From: an uncultured Pelagibacteraceae bacterium
GTDB lineage: Bacteria; Pseudomonadota; Alphaproteobacteria; Pelagibacterales; Pelagibacteraceae
DNA length: 64,000 nucleotides
Reading direction: 5' to 3'
NCBI GenBank assembly: GCA_902607625.1
Contig: CACLKR010000002.1
Span: forward strand, 1 to 64,000
Shown: in pieces, positions 27,730 through 36,331 of the stretch
Layout of the letters: each line of letters starts with the position of its first letter
How positions within the stretch are numbered: position 1 is the first letter of the stretch
Made by a program: the position numbers and the translations under genes
Notes under the pieces: generated by a model
Databases searched by the model: none
The model's input: the letters and a program-made list of their open reading frames with translations, nothing else
Told to the model about the DNA's origin: nothing

Positions 27730-27943
27730 CTTTATACTTAATGTATTACTTGAAGTATCATAAAATATATAACAAATACAATAACTTAAATAAATATCTT
27801 AATGTTAATTATAGATTATAGAGAACAGTCAAGATTATGCTAAATAAGTCAATAAAATAGGCACTTATTTAGATTACGTCTGATATAGACATAACACCAA
27901 ATAACAAAATTGAAATAAAGCTTTAAAATAGGGGTTAATTTAA

Positions 27944-28107
27944 GCAAAAAGGATTAAAAAAACTGTTATAAGAAAGGTTGATTCAGAAGGGTTGCAGTCT
28001 TGGAATATGCTGATTAGAGGCCCATAGAGGGGGTATTTTTAAGGAATCCATATAAAACGTTACAACCAATGGTAGAAATAAAAGAATTACCCAAATATGG
28101 GTCATAA
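27944..28107 (+). pseudogene. Possible decayed ORF in the gap before the cupin gene
   Basis: The 27730-28127 gap has no intact gene. Within it one frame stays open from 27944 to a TAG at 28025, and a second (+1) frame continues from about 28018 to a TAA at 28105. Joined near 28018 they give about 55 residues of less A+T-biased, protein-like sequence (VDSEGLQSWNMLIRGP then IEGVFLRNPYKTL). No start codon is evident and I recognise no family. It could be a remnant of an integrated element, since a recombinase follows. Confidence 0.22.
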
Positions 28108-28127
28108 GGGTGAATAAGTGGCTTAAA

Positions 28128-28520
28128 TTATAGATTTTTTGAGTATTTTGAGTGTAATTTTGCCTCTCTTTTAGGTCCTACAATCAATAAGGTCCAAGCA
28201 CACTTGCCATCAGGTATCTTAATGCTATGTCGATGGTTATGTCTTCTAAACCCAACATATCCAGGTTTTCTCCAAAAAGTACCATTTTCTGTTGTTTCCC
28301 AATAACCTCCTTTGAGTATTACTGTGATGTATGTCCAATAATGATCGTGTAAGTCCCCTAGATCGCTCTTTAGAAGCTTATGGATAAGAATATTGAAAGG
28401 AAACCAGGTAGGTCTTCGTCTGAAAAGAGGGTAATATCTAATAACAAATGGTTCTGCTGCCTGATAATCAGGCCAACTTGGCCCTCTATCTAGTATTATT
28501 CTTTTCCTATTACCAAACAT
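28128..28520 (-). CDS. Cupin-fold protein
   Basis: A 130-aa protein with a single cupin barrel. DLHDHYWTYITVILKGGYWE matches the first cupin motif, with two His and a later Glu, and WRKPGYVGFRRHNHRHSIKI supplies the second-motif His. It has many Arg and Trp residues, unlike its Lys/Asn-rich neighbours, which hints at a transferred gene. It is divergent from the recombinase gene, with a 67-bp to 88-bp shared regulatory gap. The role is unknown. Confidence 0.65.
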   Translation of the reverse strand: MFGNRKRIILDRGPSWPDYQAAEPFVIRYYPLFRRRPTWFPFNILIHKLLKSDLGDLHDHYWTYITVILKGGYWETTENGTFWRKPGYVGFRRHNHRHSIKIPDGKCAWTLLIVGPKREAKLHSKYSKNL

Positions 28521-28545
28521 ACTTAAAGTTATTATAATTCATTAC

Positions 28546-28574
28546 TTGACATATCAAAATCCATAATATATTAC
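28546..28574 (+). promoter_or_regulatory. Candidate promoter of the tyrosine recombinase
   Basis: A consensus TTGACA at 28546-28551 is followed by TATATT after 15 bp or TATTAC after 17 bp. An inverted repeat GATAA-ttaattg-TTATC (28579-28595) lies just downstream, before the ATG at 28609, and could be an operator. Confidence 0.45.
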
Positions 28575-28608
28575 TAACGATAATTAATTGTTATCAATAG
28601 TAATAGAT

Positions 28609-29565
28609 ATGAATGACTTAATTACTGACGTAAAATTACTACACGAGGAAACACTTAATAATCTTAAAAACTCTAAGGCTAATAACACTATAAGGGCTTA
28701 TAGGTCAGATTTTAAGGATTTCGGGGTATTTTGTGCTAAGAACAGCTTTAAATCCCTTCCCACAGAACCAAAAGTGGTTTCTTTATACCTTACCAATTTG
28801 TCAATTAAGGACGCTAAAATGAGTACTTTAAGACGTAGATTAGTATCTATTGGTATGATTCATAAATTAAAAGGTCATTATTTAGATACAAAACATCCTG
28901 TAATTATCGAAAACTTAATGGGAATTAGCCGTAAAAAAGGTAATTACCAAAGAGGCAAAAAACCTATTTTAATCAATCAATTAAAAGCAATAATTAATGT
29001 AATAGACAATGAAAAAACTGAAGAAATAAAAAAGATTAGAGACAAAACAATAATCCTAATTGGTTTTGCGGGAGGTTTTAGACGAGCAGAATTAGTCGCT
29101 ATTGATTATGAAGATTTAGAATTTGTATCAGAAGGAGTTAAAATCAGTATTAGAAGATCTAAAACAGACCAATTTGGAGAGGGAATGTTAAAAGCTCTAC
29201 CCTACTTTTCTAATCAAACCTTTTGTCCAGTTTTACATTTAAAAAAATGGCTTGAATTATCTAACATTAAATCTGGCGCAATATTCAGAAAATTTAATAA
29301 GGGTTATGGTTTAAGTGATAATCGTTTAACCGACCAAACAGTTGCTTTGGTTTTGAAAAGTTATCTTACTGTAGCTGGAATAGAAAACAAAAACTATTCA
29401 GGTCATAGCTTAAGATCAGGTTTTGCTACAGTATCAGCCGAATCTGGAGCAGACGAAAGAAGTATAATGGCTATGACAGGCCACAAAACTACACAAATGG
29501 TTAGAAGATACATTAAAGAAGCTAATTTATTTAAAAATAATGCTCTTAATAAAATTAAGATATGA
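28609..29565 (+). CDS. Tyrosine recombinase / integrase
   Basis: A site-specific recombinase of the phage integrase family. The N-terminal SAM-like DNA-binding domain (about residues 1-95) has NTIRAYRSDFKDFG. The catalytic domain has Arg in GGFRRAELVAI, His-x-x-Arg in GHSLRSGFATV, His in TGHKTTQMV, and the nucleophile Tyr in RRYIKEA. The length is 318 aa from the ATG; a TTG at 28588 is an alternative start. It is not XerC or XerD by length and spacing as far as I can judge. No attachment repeats were found nearby, so it may belong to an old, immobile element. Confidence 0.88.
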   Translation: MNDLITDVKLLHEETLNNLKNSKANNTIRAYRSDFKDFGVFCAKNSFKSLPTEPKVVSLYLTNLSIKDAKMSTLRRRLVSIGMIHKLKGHYLDTKHPVIIENLMGISRKKGNYQRGKKPILINQLKAIINVIDNEKTEEIKKIRDKTIILIGFAGGFRRAELVAIDYEDLEFVSEGVKISIRRSKTDQFGEGMLKALPYFSNQTFCPVLHLKKWLELSNIKSGAIFRKFNKGYGLSDNRLTDQTVALVLKSYLTVAGIENKNYSGHSLRSGFATVSAESGADERSIMAMTGHKTTQMVRRYIKEANLFKNNALNKIKI

Positions 29566-29587
29566 AAGAAAAGAAAGAATTTAAAAA

Positions 29588-30346
29588 ATGAGAATAAAAT
29601 TTAATAAAGAATTAGAATTTCTATTTAAGAAATTATTTTTTTCAGAGAAGTATCTTTTAGAAAGAAGATTAAAAAGAACAATTAAAAAAAATTATGAGAA
29701 AGAGTTATTAATATTAGACAGAATTGTTAATAAAGAGTTAGAAAGTATAGATGTAGGCGCGTATAGAGGTGTATATACATATCGATTATCACAACTTAGT
29801 AAACACGTTTATTCATTTGAGCCAAATCCTTTAATATTTCCTTATTTAGATAAAAATCTTAAAAAAATAGTTAAAAATATAACTTTATACAACATAGCAC
29901 TATCTAATGTAAAAACGGTAGCAGATTTAAAAATACCAAAAAGATTTAATACAATTATTAAAAAAAATTATGAGGAAAGGTATAAATTAGGTACAGCAAC
30001 TATTCATAAAAATAATGTACTTACCAATAAAGAATTCATAACATGTAAAGTAAAAACGGAGAGATTGGATGATTTATTAGCGAGTAAAAATATCGGTTTT
30101 ATTAAGATTGATGTAGAGGGACATGAAAAAAATGTATTAATGGGTAGTGAAAATTTAATTAAGAAAAATAAACCTATTTTACTTGTAGAAATTGAAGAAC
30201 GACACTCAAAAGAAAAAGTCGAAGATACTATAAACTTTATAAATAATTTAGGATACAAATCTTATTTTTGTGATAAATTAAATCTCATAAGCACTACTAA
30301 GTTAAAGGATTTTAAATTAAATAATAATTATATTTTTCTATCTTAA
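29588..30346 (+). CDS. FkbM-family methyltransferase
   Basis: A SAM-dependent O-methyltransferase of the FkbM family. SIDVGAYRGVYTYRLSQL is the SAM-binding loop, YSFEPNPLIFPYL the acidic ribose-binding strand, and GFIKIDVEGHEKNVLMG the family signature. FkbM proteins in marine bacteria usually methylate glycans. The neighbouring glycosyltransferases support that role. It is convergent with the fused glycosyltransferase gene, overlapping by 4 bp. Confidence 0.88.
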   Translation: MRIKFNKELEFLFKKLFFSEKYLLERRLKRTIKKNYEKELLILDRIVNKELESIDVGAYRGVYTYRLSQLSKHVYSFEPNPLIFPYLDKNLKKIVKNITLYNIALSNVKTVADLKIPKRFNTIIKKNYEERYKLGTATIHKNNVLTNKEFITCKVKTERLDDLLASKNIGFIKIDVEGHEKNVLMGSENLIKKNKPILLVEIEERHSKEKVEDTINFINNLGYKSYFCDKLNLISTTKLKDFKLNNNYIFLS

Positions 30347-32487
30347 TTATTTTGTTCCCAAAAATATTTGGTTGAAGAACTTTTATCAAAAGTTTTTTCT
30401 AATATATACTTTGCTACCAGAGTGGAATTAAAAAACTTCATGTACTTCTTTTTGCCTTTCTTTGCAATTTTTCTGCGTAGAATGTCATCTCTAGCATATT
30501 TTTGTATCTGTTCGGATAAGTTAGATAAATTTGAATAAAATATAACTTCATCCTTAGAAAAGAAATTGTTATAATGAGTGTCTTTGTGAATGAAAGTTAG
30601 AAGCCCATTTCCTATTAATTGTGTAATTCTATCGCTGCTGTAATATTTAATTGGACTTCCTCTACTTAAATTTACCCCCATTTTAGCATTTGATATGGAT
30701 TTAAGAAATGAATCTGCCCAAATAGGTTGAATATTATTTATTCCATATAAATCAAATTTAACATTTGGTGTAATTTCTACTAATCTATTGACATAATCTG
30801 CTCGTTCATCGTGCTTCCCCTTCTTGAGAATTCCTCTATGAACACCATGACTTAATGCAAAAAAAACATCCATTGAACAACGATTATTTTCATAATTATT
30901 TAGCACTTCAAAAGATGGGTCAGTCGGATTAGGCATGAATAAACAGGTTTTTCTTTTAGGTAAAAAATTTAGAACATCTGGTGATGTTGTAATAAAATTT
31001 GAGTCAGTAAACTCAATTTTATCTAATATTCTTGATTTATTTTTATCAAAATCTGGTCCATCCTTAATTAATGGATCAAGAAACCATTGCGCAATTCTTA
31101 AATTTTTATAGTTGTCCCTTAAATATGATAAAGTTTTCCCTTTTATTAGATCTGCGTGCCCAAAGATTAATAAATCTGGTTTGTAATTATATACCGTATT
31201 AATTAATTTTTGATTAAGGGTTTTTGATCCAGAATAATCTTTTATACTCTTGTAATGTTTAACAATATCTCTATCACTAAATTCAAGTACACTGTGACCC
31301 AATCTTATAAAACCATTATTGAGCCTCCTTCCAGTATTAAAAAAAAGCCTGCCATCATGACGTTCATTAAAATTGGTAACGTGTAAAATTCGTAAAGTTT
31401 TCCGTATATGGGTACTAAATTTAGTGATTTTATCATAATTTATTAAGAACTTTGTTCTATAGTCATCAATATTATGTGAACTTATTTTATTAGTATGGAA
31501 AAAGTTCTTTATAGAAAGTTTTTGCATGTCTTTTCGATGCTTGGGGTTATCAATTAGTTTTTTCATTGCTTGATACACATTGTTAACATTAAGATCTTTT
31601 AAAATAACTCCATGAGTAATAGTTTCGGGAAGACCACCTCTGTTACTAATAATAGTCGCGCAACCCCTACTACTAGCTTCCAAGCTAGTTCTTCCTAACG
31701 GCTCATCCCATCTAGAGCATGCAACTGCAATACTAGTTTTTTCAAAGATTTTTAAAACTTGGTTATGATTTAAAAAACCCATATTTCTTAATCTTTTATG
31801 TTGAAAGTTAAGTGTTGCTCTTGGTTCATCACCTATGACTATGGCATTCCATTTTTTATATTTGTTTAAAATTTTTATTACAGCATGTCCAAATAAATCA
31901 TAGCCTTTTGCTCTATTTAATTTACCAACAAATGTAATCCATTTTTTTTTCTTATTAAAATCTATTTTTACAGGATTTGTAGACTGATAAATTACATTTA
32001 ATTTTTCAGAATTTATATTTGAGCCCTCTATACCTTCTAAAAATCTTTTTCTTGACCAGTGACTGTTAAAAATAATTTTTGTTGTTAAGTCTAATAATTT
32101 TTTTCTATCGGTAGTAGATCTTGAACCTGTCATTGTAAGTGGATCATTATGAAAATACAAAACTATTTTTTGATTTTTCTTTTTTTTTTCTATCAAATGA
32201 AAATAATTTGGTCGATTATGTATTTCAATAATGTCTGAGGGAGATTCTTTTTCGTGTTTTAAAAATTCATCTACGTAATATTTACTACCACTCTCCATAA
32301 ATTTCTTCTTCAAAAAAATATTTTTATAAGCGAGATTAAATATATTTTTGTAGTCTGTGTTTCCAAAAATAGTAATATGCTTCCTAAATTTGCTGATTTG
32401 AACTGTATCCTTTACGAATAAGGAAACTGCACCTGCGTAGGTTGGAGAAAAATTTTCTTTATAAGGTAATAATATTGAAATTTTCAT
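30343..32487 (-). CDS. Two-domain glycosyltransferase (GT4-like plus CgeB-like)
   Basis: A 714-aa protein built from two GT-B-type units. The N-terminal half resembles family GT4: IIFNSHWSRKRFLEG, ITFVGKLNRAKGYDLFG, and the sugar-nucleotide site DEPLGRTSLEASSRG. The C-terminal half (from about residue 365, TLRILHVTNFNERHDGRLFF) resembles CgeB-type glycosyltransferases, with LLIFGHADLI and RITQLIGNGLLTFIH. Such fusions make two successive linkages in surface glycans. It starts directly at the end of the GT9 gene (TAATG-like junction). Confidence 0.82.
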   Translation of the reverse strand: MKISILLPYKENFSPTYAGAVSLFVKDTVQISKFRKHITIFGNTDYKNIFNLAYKNIFLKKKFMESGSKYYVDEFLKHEKESPSDIIEIHNRPNYFHLIEKKKKNQKIVLYFHNDPLTMTGSRSTTDRKKLLDLTTKIIFNSHWSRKRFLEGIEGSNINSEKLNVIYQSTNPVKIDFNKKKKWITFVGKLNRAKGYDLFGHAVIKILNKYKKWNAIVIGDEPRATLNFQHKRLRNMGFLNHNQVLKIFEKTSIAVACSRWDEPLGRTSLEASSRGCATIISNRGGLPETITHGVILKDLNVNNVYQAMKKLIDNPKHRKDMQKLSIKNFFHTNKISSHNIDDYRTKFLINYDKITKFSTHIRKTLRILHVTNFNERHDGRLFFNTGRRLNNGFIRLGHSVLEFSDRDIVKHYKSIKDYSGSKTLNQKLINTVYNYKPDLLIFGHADLIKGKTLSYLRDNYKNLRIAQWFLDPLIKDGPDFDKNKSRILDKIEFTDSNFITTSPDVLNFLPKRKTCLFMPNPTDPSFEVLNNYENNRCSMDVFFALSHGVHRGILKKGKHDERADYVNRLVEITPNVKFDLYGINNIQPIWADSFLKSISNAKMGVNLSRGSPIKYYSSDRITQLIGNGLLTFIHKDTHYNNFFSKDEVIFYSNLSNLSEQIQKYARDDILRRKIAKKGKKKYMKFFNSTLVAKYILEKTFDKSSSTKYFWEQNN

Positions 32488-33509
32488 TATTTTATTTTAT
32501 TAAGAATTTCTGTCGATAACTCATTAAAGTTTTTTCTGAATAGTTTATTATAATTTTCTTTGTTAGAAATATGTCTATTATACCAATTCTCCAGCTTTTC
32601 TTCTAATATATCTATTACATTAATATTAAATGACCCGGCTAATTGAGTAATTGGCCCATTGCATGTAATAATATTTTGTGAATTCATTGACAATATTTCT
32701 AAGTCTTTTATGGATGTTTTAAGTATCAATATTGCTTTTAAATCATCATAAGAATACTCAAATATATTTTCATTAATTTTTCTCAAATATTTTTCTTTAA
32801 AATCATTAACAAAAGGAAGATAAATTAGACCGGTGGTAATAATTAAATTACCCTTCTTCTTTTTTAGGAAATCAACAATAAAAACAAAGAAATTTTCTTT
32901 AGTGGGGGCAATATCAATATAATTATTTATGTAAAATTTTGAAAACCATTTTTCATCGATATGAATAAGAGAATAACTTTTTAAATTACTATATAAATTT
33001 TTTGGAAGATCCAAGTAATCTAAATTTTCATACTTTAGAAATCTTGAGTCTGATCTAGAAACTTTAACATCTAATTTTTCCATTAATTTTGTAAATAAAT
33101 AGTTATAAGTATCAATTTTATTATCAATTAAAACATAATATTTTTTTTTAGATAATATAATTCTTGAAAAAAAGTTTAATTTTCTTCCTTCCATAAAAAG
33201 AAATTTTTTTATACCATTCAATAAAATTGCTAAAATGATTGATCTATCTTTACCATCAAATACAATAATGTTTTCATAACAATTTTTCTTTATTTCAAAT
33301 ATCAATTTTAACTTTTTATAAAAATTTTTATGCGGAAATGAATAAATTTTTTGAAAAAAGTAAACTTTTTTTTTAAAATGCTCGAAAATATTTTCTGAGA
33401 CAATAATATCTATATTCTCTTTACCAAATTTCTTTACCAAAGAATTTATGTATGGCATTGTTACATAAAAATCCCCTAATTTATCGGTTCTTATTATTAA
33501 AGTTTTCAA
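32487..33509 (-). CDS. GT9-family glycosyltransferase (heptosyltransferase-like)
   Basis: The N-terminus MKTLIIRTDKLGDFYVTMPYI is the hallmark of family GT9, the LPS heptosyltransferases. ENIIVFDGKDRSIILAILL and the late NIITCNGPITQLAGSFNI (where the family has the acceptor/ADP-heptose region GxxThlA) fit. The sequence is otherwise diverged, so the sugar transferred is not certain. The 5' end overlaps the GIY-YIG gene by 29 bp. Confidence 0.78.
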   Translation of the reverse strand: MKTLIIRTDKLGDFYVTMPYINSLVKKFGKENIDIIVSENIFEHFKKKVYFFQKIYSFPHKNFYKKLKLIFEIKKNCYENIIVFDGKDRSIILAILLNGIKKFLFMEGRKLNFFSRIILSKKKYYVLIDNKIDTYNYLFTKLMEKLDVKVSRSDSRFLKYENLDYLDLPKNLYSNLKSYSLIHIDEKWFSKFYINNYIDIAPTKENFFVFIVDFLKKKKGNLIITTGLIYLPFVNDFKEKYLRKINENIFEYSYDDLKAILILKTSIKDLEILSMNSQNIITCNGPITQLAGSFNINVIDILEEKLENWYNRHISNKENYNKLFRKNFNELSTEILNKIK

Positions 33510-33765
33510 CTTTTAGTTTAAATTTATTTCTAATTAAATTTCTAAATTTTCTATTTTTCTTTATATAATATTCTCTAGAAATTGCTTCATTTTTTCTATC
33601 AAATTTCTCATGGTATAAAATTTTCCAGGTTCTACCTCTGGTAAATTTAGCGCCTCTTCCACTGTTATGTAGCCTTATTCTTTTCTTGAGGTTATTTGTA
33701 TATCCAACATATGTAGTTATCTTGGATTTTTCACAATTCCCAATAAGATAAACAAAATATGACAT
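33481..33765 (-). CDS. GIY-YIG nuclease-domain protein (UPF0213-like)
   Basis: A 94-aa single-domain GIY-YIG protein. FVYLIG and TYVGYTNNLKKRIRLHNSG give the two halves of the motif plus the catalytic Arg, and the Glu is in EAISREYYIKK. Stand-alone members such as YhbQ/UPF0213 have weak or unknown nuclease activity and are often horizontally spread. It lies 12 bp downstream of the FAA hydrolase gene. Confidence 0.85.
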   Translation of the reverse strand: MSYFVYLIGNCEKSKITTYVGYTNNLKKRIRLHNSGRGAKFTRGRTWKILYHEKFDRKNEAISREYYIKKNRKFRNLIRNKFKLKVENFNNKNR

Positions 33766-33777
33766 GTAAATAAATAT

Positions 33778-34623
33778 TTACTGATTTGAAATTACTTTTT
33801 GTTTTTGAATTCCCAATCCATCAATCTCAAGAATCATTTCGTCACCTGGTTTTAAAAATACCTCAGGTTTTTTTGCCATACCTACACCAGGAGGTGTACC
33901 GGTCGTTATAATATCACCGGGGTATAATGTCATAAAATTACTTACGTAAGAAACTATGTATTCCACACCAAATATCATTTTTTTTGTATTTCCTTCTTGC
34001 ATTATTTTACCATTAACTTTTAATTTAAGATTAAGATCTTGAACATTTGTTATCTCATCTTTGGTAACCATGTACGGTCCAATTGGCCCGAAAGTATCTG
34101 ATCCTTTGCCTTTATCCCATTGACCTGATCTTTCTAATTGAAATTCTCTTTCACTAATATCGTTAACAATACAAAAACCAAAAATATGGTTAAATGATTC
34201 TCTCTCAGCAATGTATTTGGCTTTTTTCCCAATAATTATTCCTAATTCAATTTCCCAATCAGTTTTAAGTGAGTTATTCGGTATTATAACATTATCATTA
34301 GGTCCAGAAATGCAACTATTAGCCTTAATAAATATTATGGGTTCCTTGGGTGGTTTCATTCCTGTTTCTTCAGCATGATCACTATAGTTGAGTCCTATAC
34401 CTATAAATTTTTGTGGATTGGAAACGCAAGCCCCTATTCTAATTTTTTTAGATATTTCTGGTAGTTTATTTGAGTTAGTATTTTTTATAATTTCAATTGT
34501 TTCTTGGTTTATAGTTTTTTGGTTAAAATCTTCAATCACTGAAGATAAGTCTTTTATAATTCCACTTTTGTCGATAAAGGCAGGTTTTTCATGATTTGGA
34601 TTTCCAATTCTAAGTAATTTCAT
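33778..34623 (-). CDS. Fumarylacetoacetate hydrolase family protein
   Basis: A divalent-metal hydrolase or decarboxylase of the FAH family. IGIGLNYSDHAEETG, the metal-binding DWEIELGIIIGKKAK, RSGQWDKGKGSDTFGPIGPY and TGTPPGVGMAKKP are characteristic. Closest in style to 2,4-diketo-3-deoxy-L-fuconate hydrolase or ureidoglycolate lyase-like enzymes. The pathway is not shown by the neighbours. The gene starts 10 bp downstream of tRNA-Glu in the same direction. Confidence 0.87.
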   Translation of the reverse strand: MKLLRIGNPNHEKPAFIDKSGIIKDLSSVIEDFNQKTINQETIEIIKNTNSNKLPEISKKIRIGACVSNPQKFIGIGLNYSDHAEETGMKPPKEPIIFIKANSCISGPNDNVIIPNNSLKTDWEIELGIIIGKKAKYIAERESFNHIFGFCIVNDISEREFQLERSGQWDKGKGSDTFGPIGPYMVTKDEITNVQDLNLKLKVNGKIMQEGNTKKMIFGVEYIVSYVSNFMTLYPGDIITTGTPPGVGMAKKPEVFLKPGDEMILEIDGLGIQKQKVISNQ

Positions 34624-34632
34624 ATTGGTTTA

Positions 34633-34707
34633 TGGCGGTCCCAAGGGGAGTCGAACCCCTCTTTCGAGGATGAAAACCACGTGTCCTAACCGATAGACGA
34701 TGGGACC
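34633..34707 (-). tRNA. tRNA-Glu (anticodon TTC), with a U-U pair in the anticodon stem
   Basis: The acceptor stem GGTCCCA pairs with TGGGACC, the D arm is GTCTATCGGTTAGGAC, the anticodon loop TTTTCAT gives TTC, the T arm GGGG-TTCGACT-CCCC closes, and CCA is encoded. The anticodon stem reads CGTGG against CCTCG, leaving a U-U mismatch in the middle pair (29-41). The tRNA marks the boundary of the accessory stretch. Confidence 0.95.
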
Positions 34708-34762
34708 TATTAAATTAATCTTGTATTTATTATATATTTAATGTTGTTTCAATGATCAAAAG

Positions 34763-36331
34763 ATGGAAAAATTAAAGAAAGAAATTCAATCTGTTGTAGA
34801 TATCTATAAATCAAGAGATTTATTAAAAGCAAAATTACTTTGTGAAAAACTTATTATAGTTAATCCTAAGGTTGCTTTTTTATATAATCTTATGGGACTC
34901 ATTTTAACAGATCAAGAAAAAATACAAGAAGCAATAGAATGTTATGAAAAGGGTCTAAAAATCGATCCAAATTTTGCTATGATTTATAATAATTTAGGAC
35001 TTTTATTTTTTAATCACAAATCAAATGGAAATGTTAAAAAAGCAGAAAATTATTACTTGAAATCTATTTCTCTAAATAAAAATATACCTGAGCCTCACAC
35101 TAATTTAGGAAGCTTATATAATTCGCTAAATAAATTTGAAGAAGCTATCAATTGTCTCAAACACGCAATACATATCAGCCCCAAGTTTTCTCATGCACAT
35201 CATAATTTAGGTAATATTTATGTTGCATTAGGAGATTTCACTAAAGCGAGAATACATTTTAAAGAATCAATAAAATCAGATCCAAATTTTTACTCATCTC
35301 ACAGAGCTTTAAGTAGGTTAACTAAATATACTGATAACAACGAGCATTTTAATGAACTAAAGAAAATTTATGAACAGATAAATATAAATGATACAGAGTT
35401 TAAAATGAACATTGGTTATTCCCTAGGCAAGGCTTATGAAGATATAAAAGATTTTGAAAAATCTTTTGCTTACTATAGTGAATCAAATTTACTCTATAGA
35501 AAAAAAATTAATTTTTCATTAGATTCTGAGGTTAGGAAATTTAAAGAAATTAAAGATATATTCAATAGAAATTTATATGAAAAATATCCATCCAGCGGCT
35601 ATTCAAAATTTTCTCCTATTTTTATTGTTGGGATGCCTCGCTCAGGTACAACTTTGATAGAACAAATATTGTCAAGTCATCATAAGGTTTTCGGTGCTGA
35701 TGAAGTTGAATTTCTACCTAAATTAATGAAGAAATATTTTGGAAACAAGAATTTGAACTTATTTTTTAAAGGAGTATTAGATTTTAATGAAAAAGACTTT
35801 GAGAAAATGGGTGAAGAGTACGCAATAAAAATGAAAAATTATTCAAATAATTCAGAGAGAATAACTGATAAATTGCCTGAAAATTTTTTACGTATTGGAT
35901 TTATTAAACTTATATTACCAAAATCTAAAATAATACATTGTTATAGGAACCCTATGGATACCTGCTTATCTGTTTTTAAAAATCATTTTCCCGGAGGAAA
36001 AATTGAATTTGGTTATGATTTAGATGATCTCTTTGGTTTTTATAATCTATACTCTGATTTAATGAAATATTGGAATGATTTACTGCCTAATTTTATTTTT
36101 AACATTAAGTACGAGAAACTTATTTCAAACACTGAGTCCGAAGTTCGAAATTTACTAAAAGCCTGTCAACTTGAATGGAGCGATGAATGTTTAAATTTTT
36201 ACAATAATAAGAGAGCAATAAGAACTGCTAGTGATATTCAAGCAAGAAATAAAATATATAAAACTTCAATTGATTCATGGAAAAATTATCAGAAACACGT
36301 AAACAAATACGCGGATAAGGTTAAGATTTAA
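34763..36331 (+). CDS. TPR-repeat sulfotransferase
   Basis: The N-terminal half (to about residue 230) is a series of tetratricopeptide repeats (for example IQEAIECYEKGLKIDPNFAMIYNNLG). The C-terminal half is a sulfotransferase: GMPRSGTTLIEQILSSH binds the 5'-phosphosulfate part of PAPS, and IIHCYRNPMDTCLSVFKNHF the 3'-phosphate. The fused form is widespread in marine alphaproteobacteria and may sulfate protein or glycan targets held by the TPRs. The substrate is unknown. It overlaps the convergent recJ gene by 4 bp. Confidence 0.9.
   Translation: MEKLKKEIQSVVDIYKSRDLLKAKLLCEKLIIVNPKVAFLYNLMGLILTDQEKIQEAIECYEKGLKIDPNFAMIYNNLGLLFFNHKSNGNVKKAENYYLKSISLNKNIPEPHTNLGSLYNSLNKFEEAINCLKHAIHISPKFSHAHHNLGNIYVALGDFTKARIHFKESIKSDPNFYSSHRALSRLTKYTDNNEHFNELKKIYEQININDTEFKMNIGYSLGKAYEDIKDFEKSFAYYSESNLLYRKKINFSLDSEVRKFKEIKDIFNRNLYEKYPSSGYSKFSPIFIVGMPRSGTTLIEQILSSHHKVFGADEVEFLPKLMKKYFGNKNLNLFFKGVLDFNEKDFEKMGEEYAIKMKNYSNNSERITDKLPENFLRIGFIKLILPKSKIIHCYRNPMDTCLSVFKNHFPGGKIEFGYDLDDLFGFYNLYSDLMKYWNDLLPNFIFNIKYEKLISNTESEVRNLLKACQLEWSDECLNFYNNKRAIRTASDIQARNKIYKTSIDSWKNYQKHVNKYADKVKI

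Noticed and set aside
34607-34707. tRNA-Glu as attachment site for the island recombinase
   Set aside because: I looked for a second copy of the tRNA 3' end near 27.7-28.6 kb and saw none, so no att pair can be supported.
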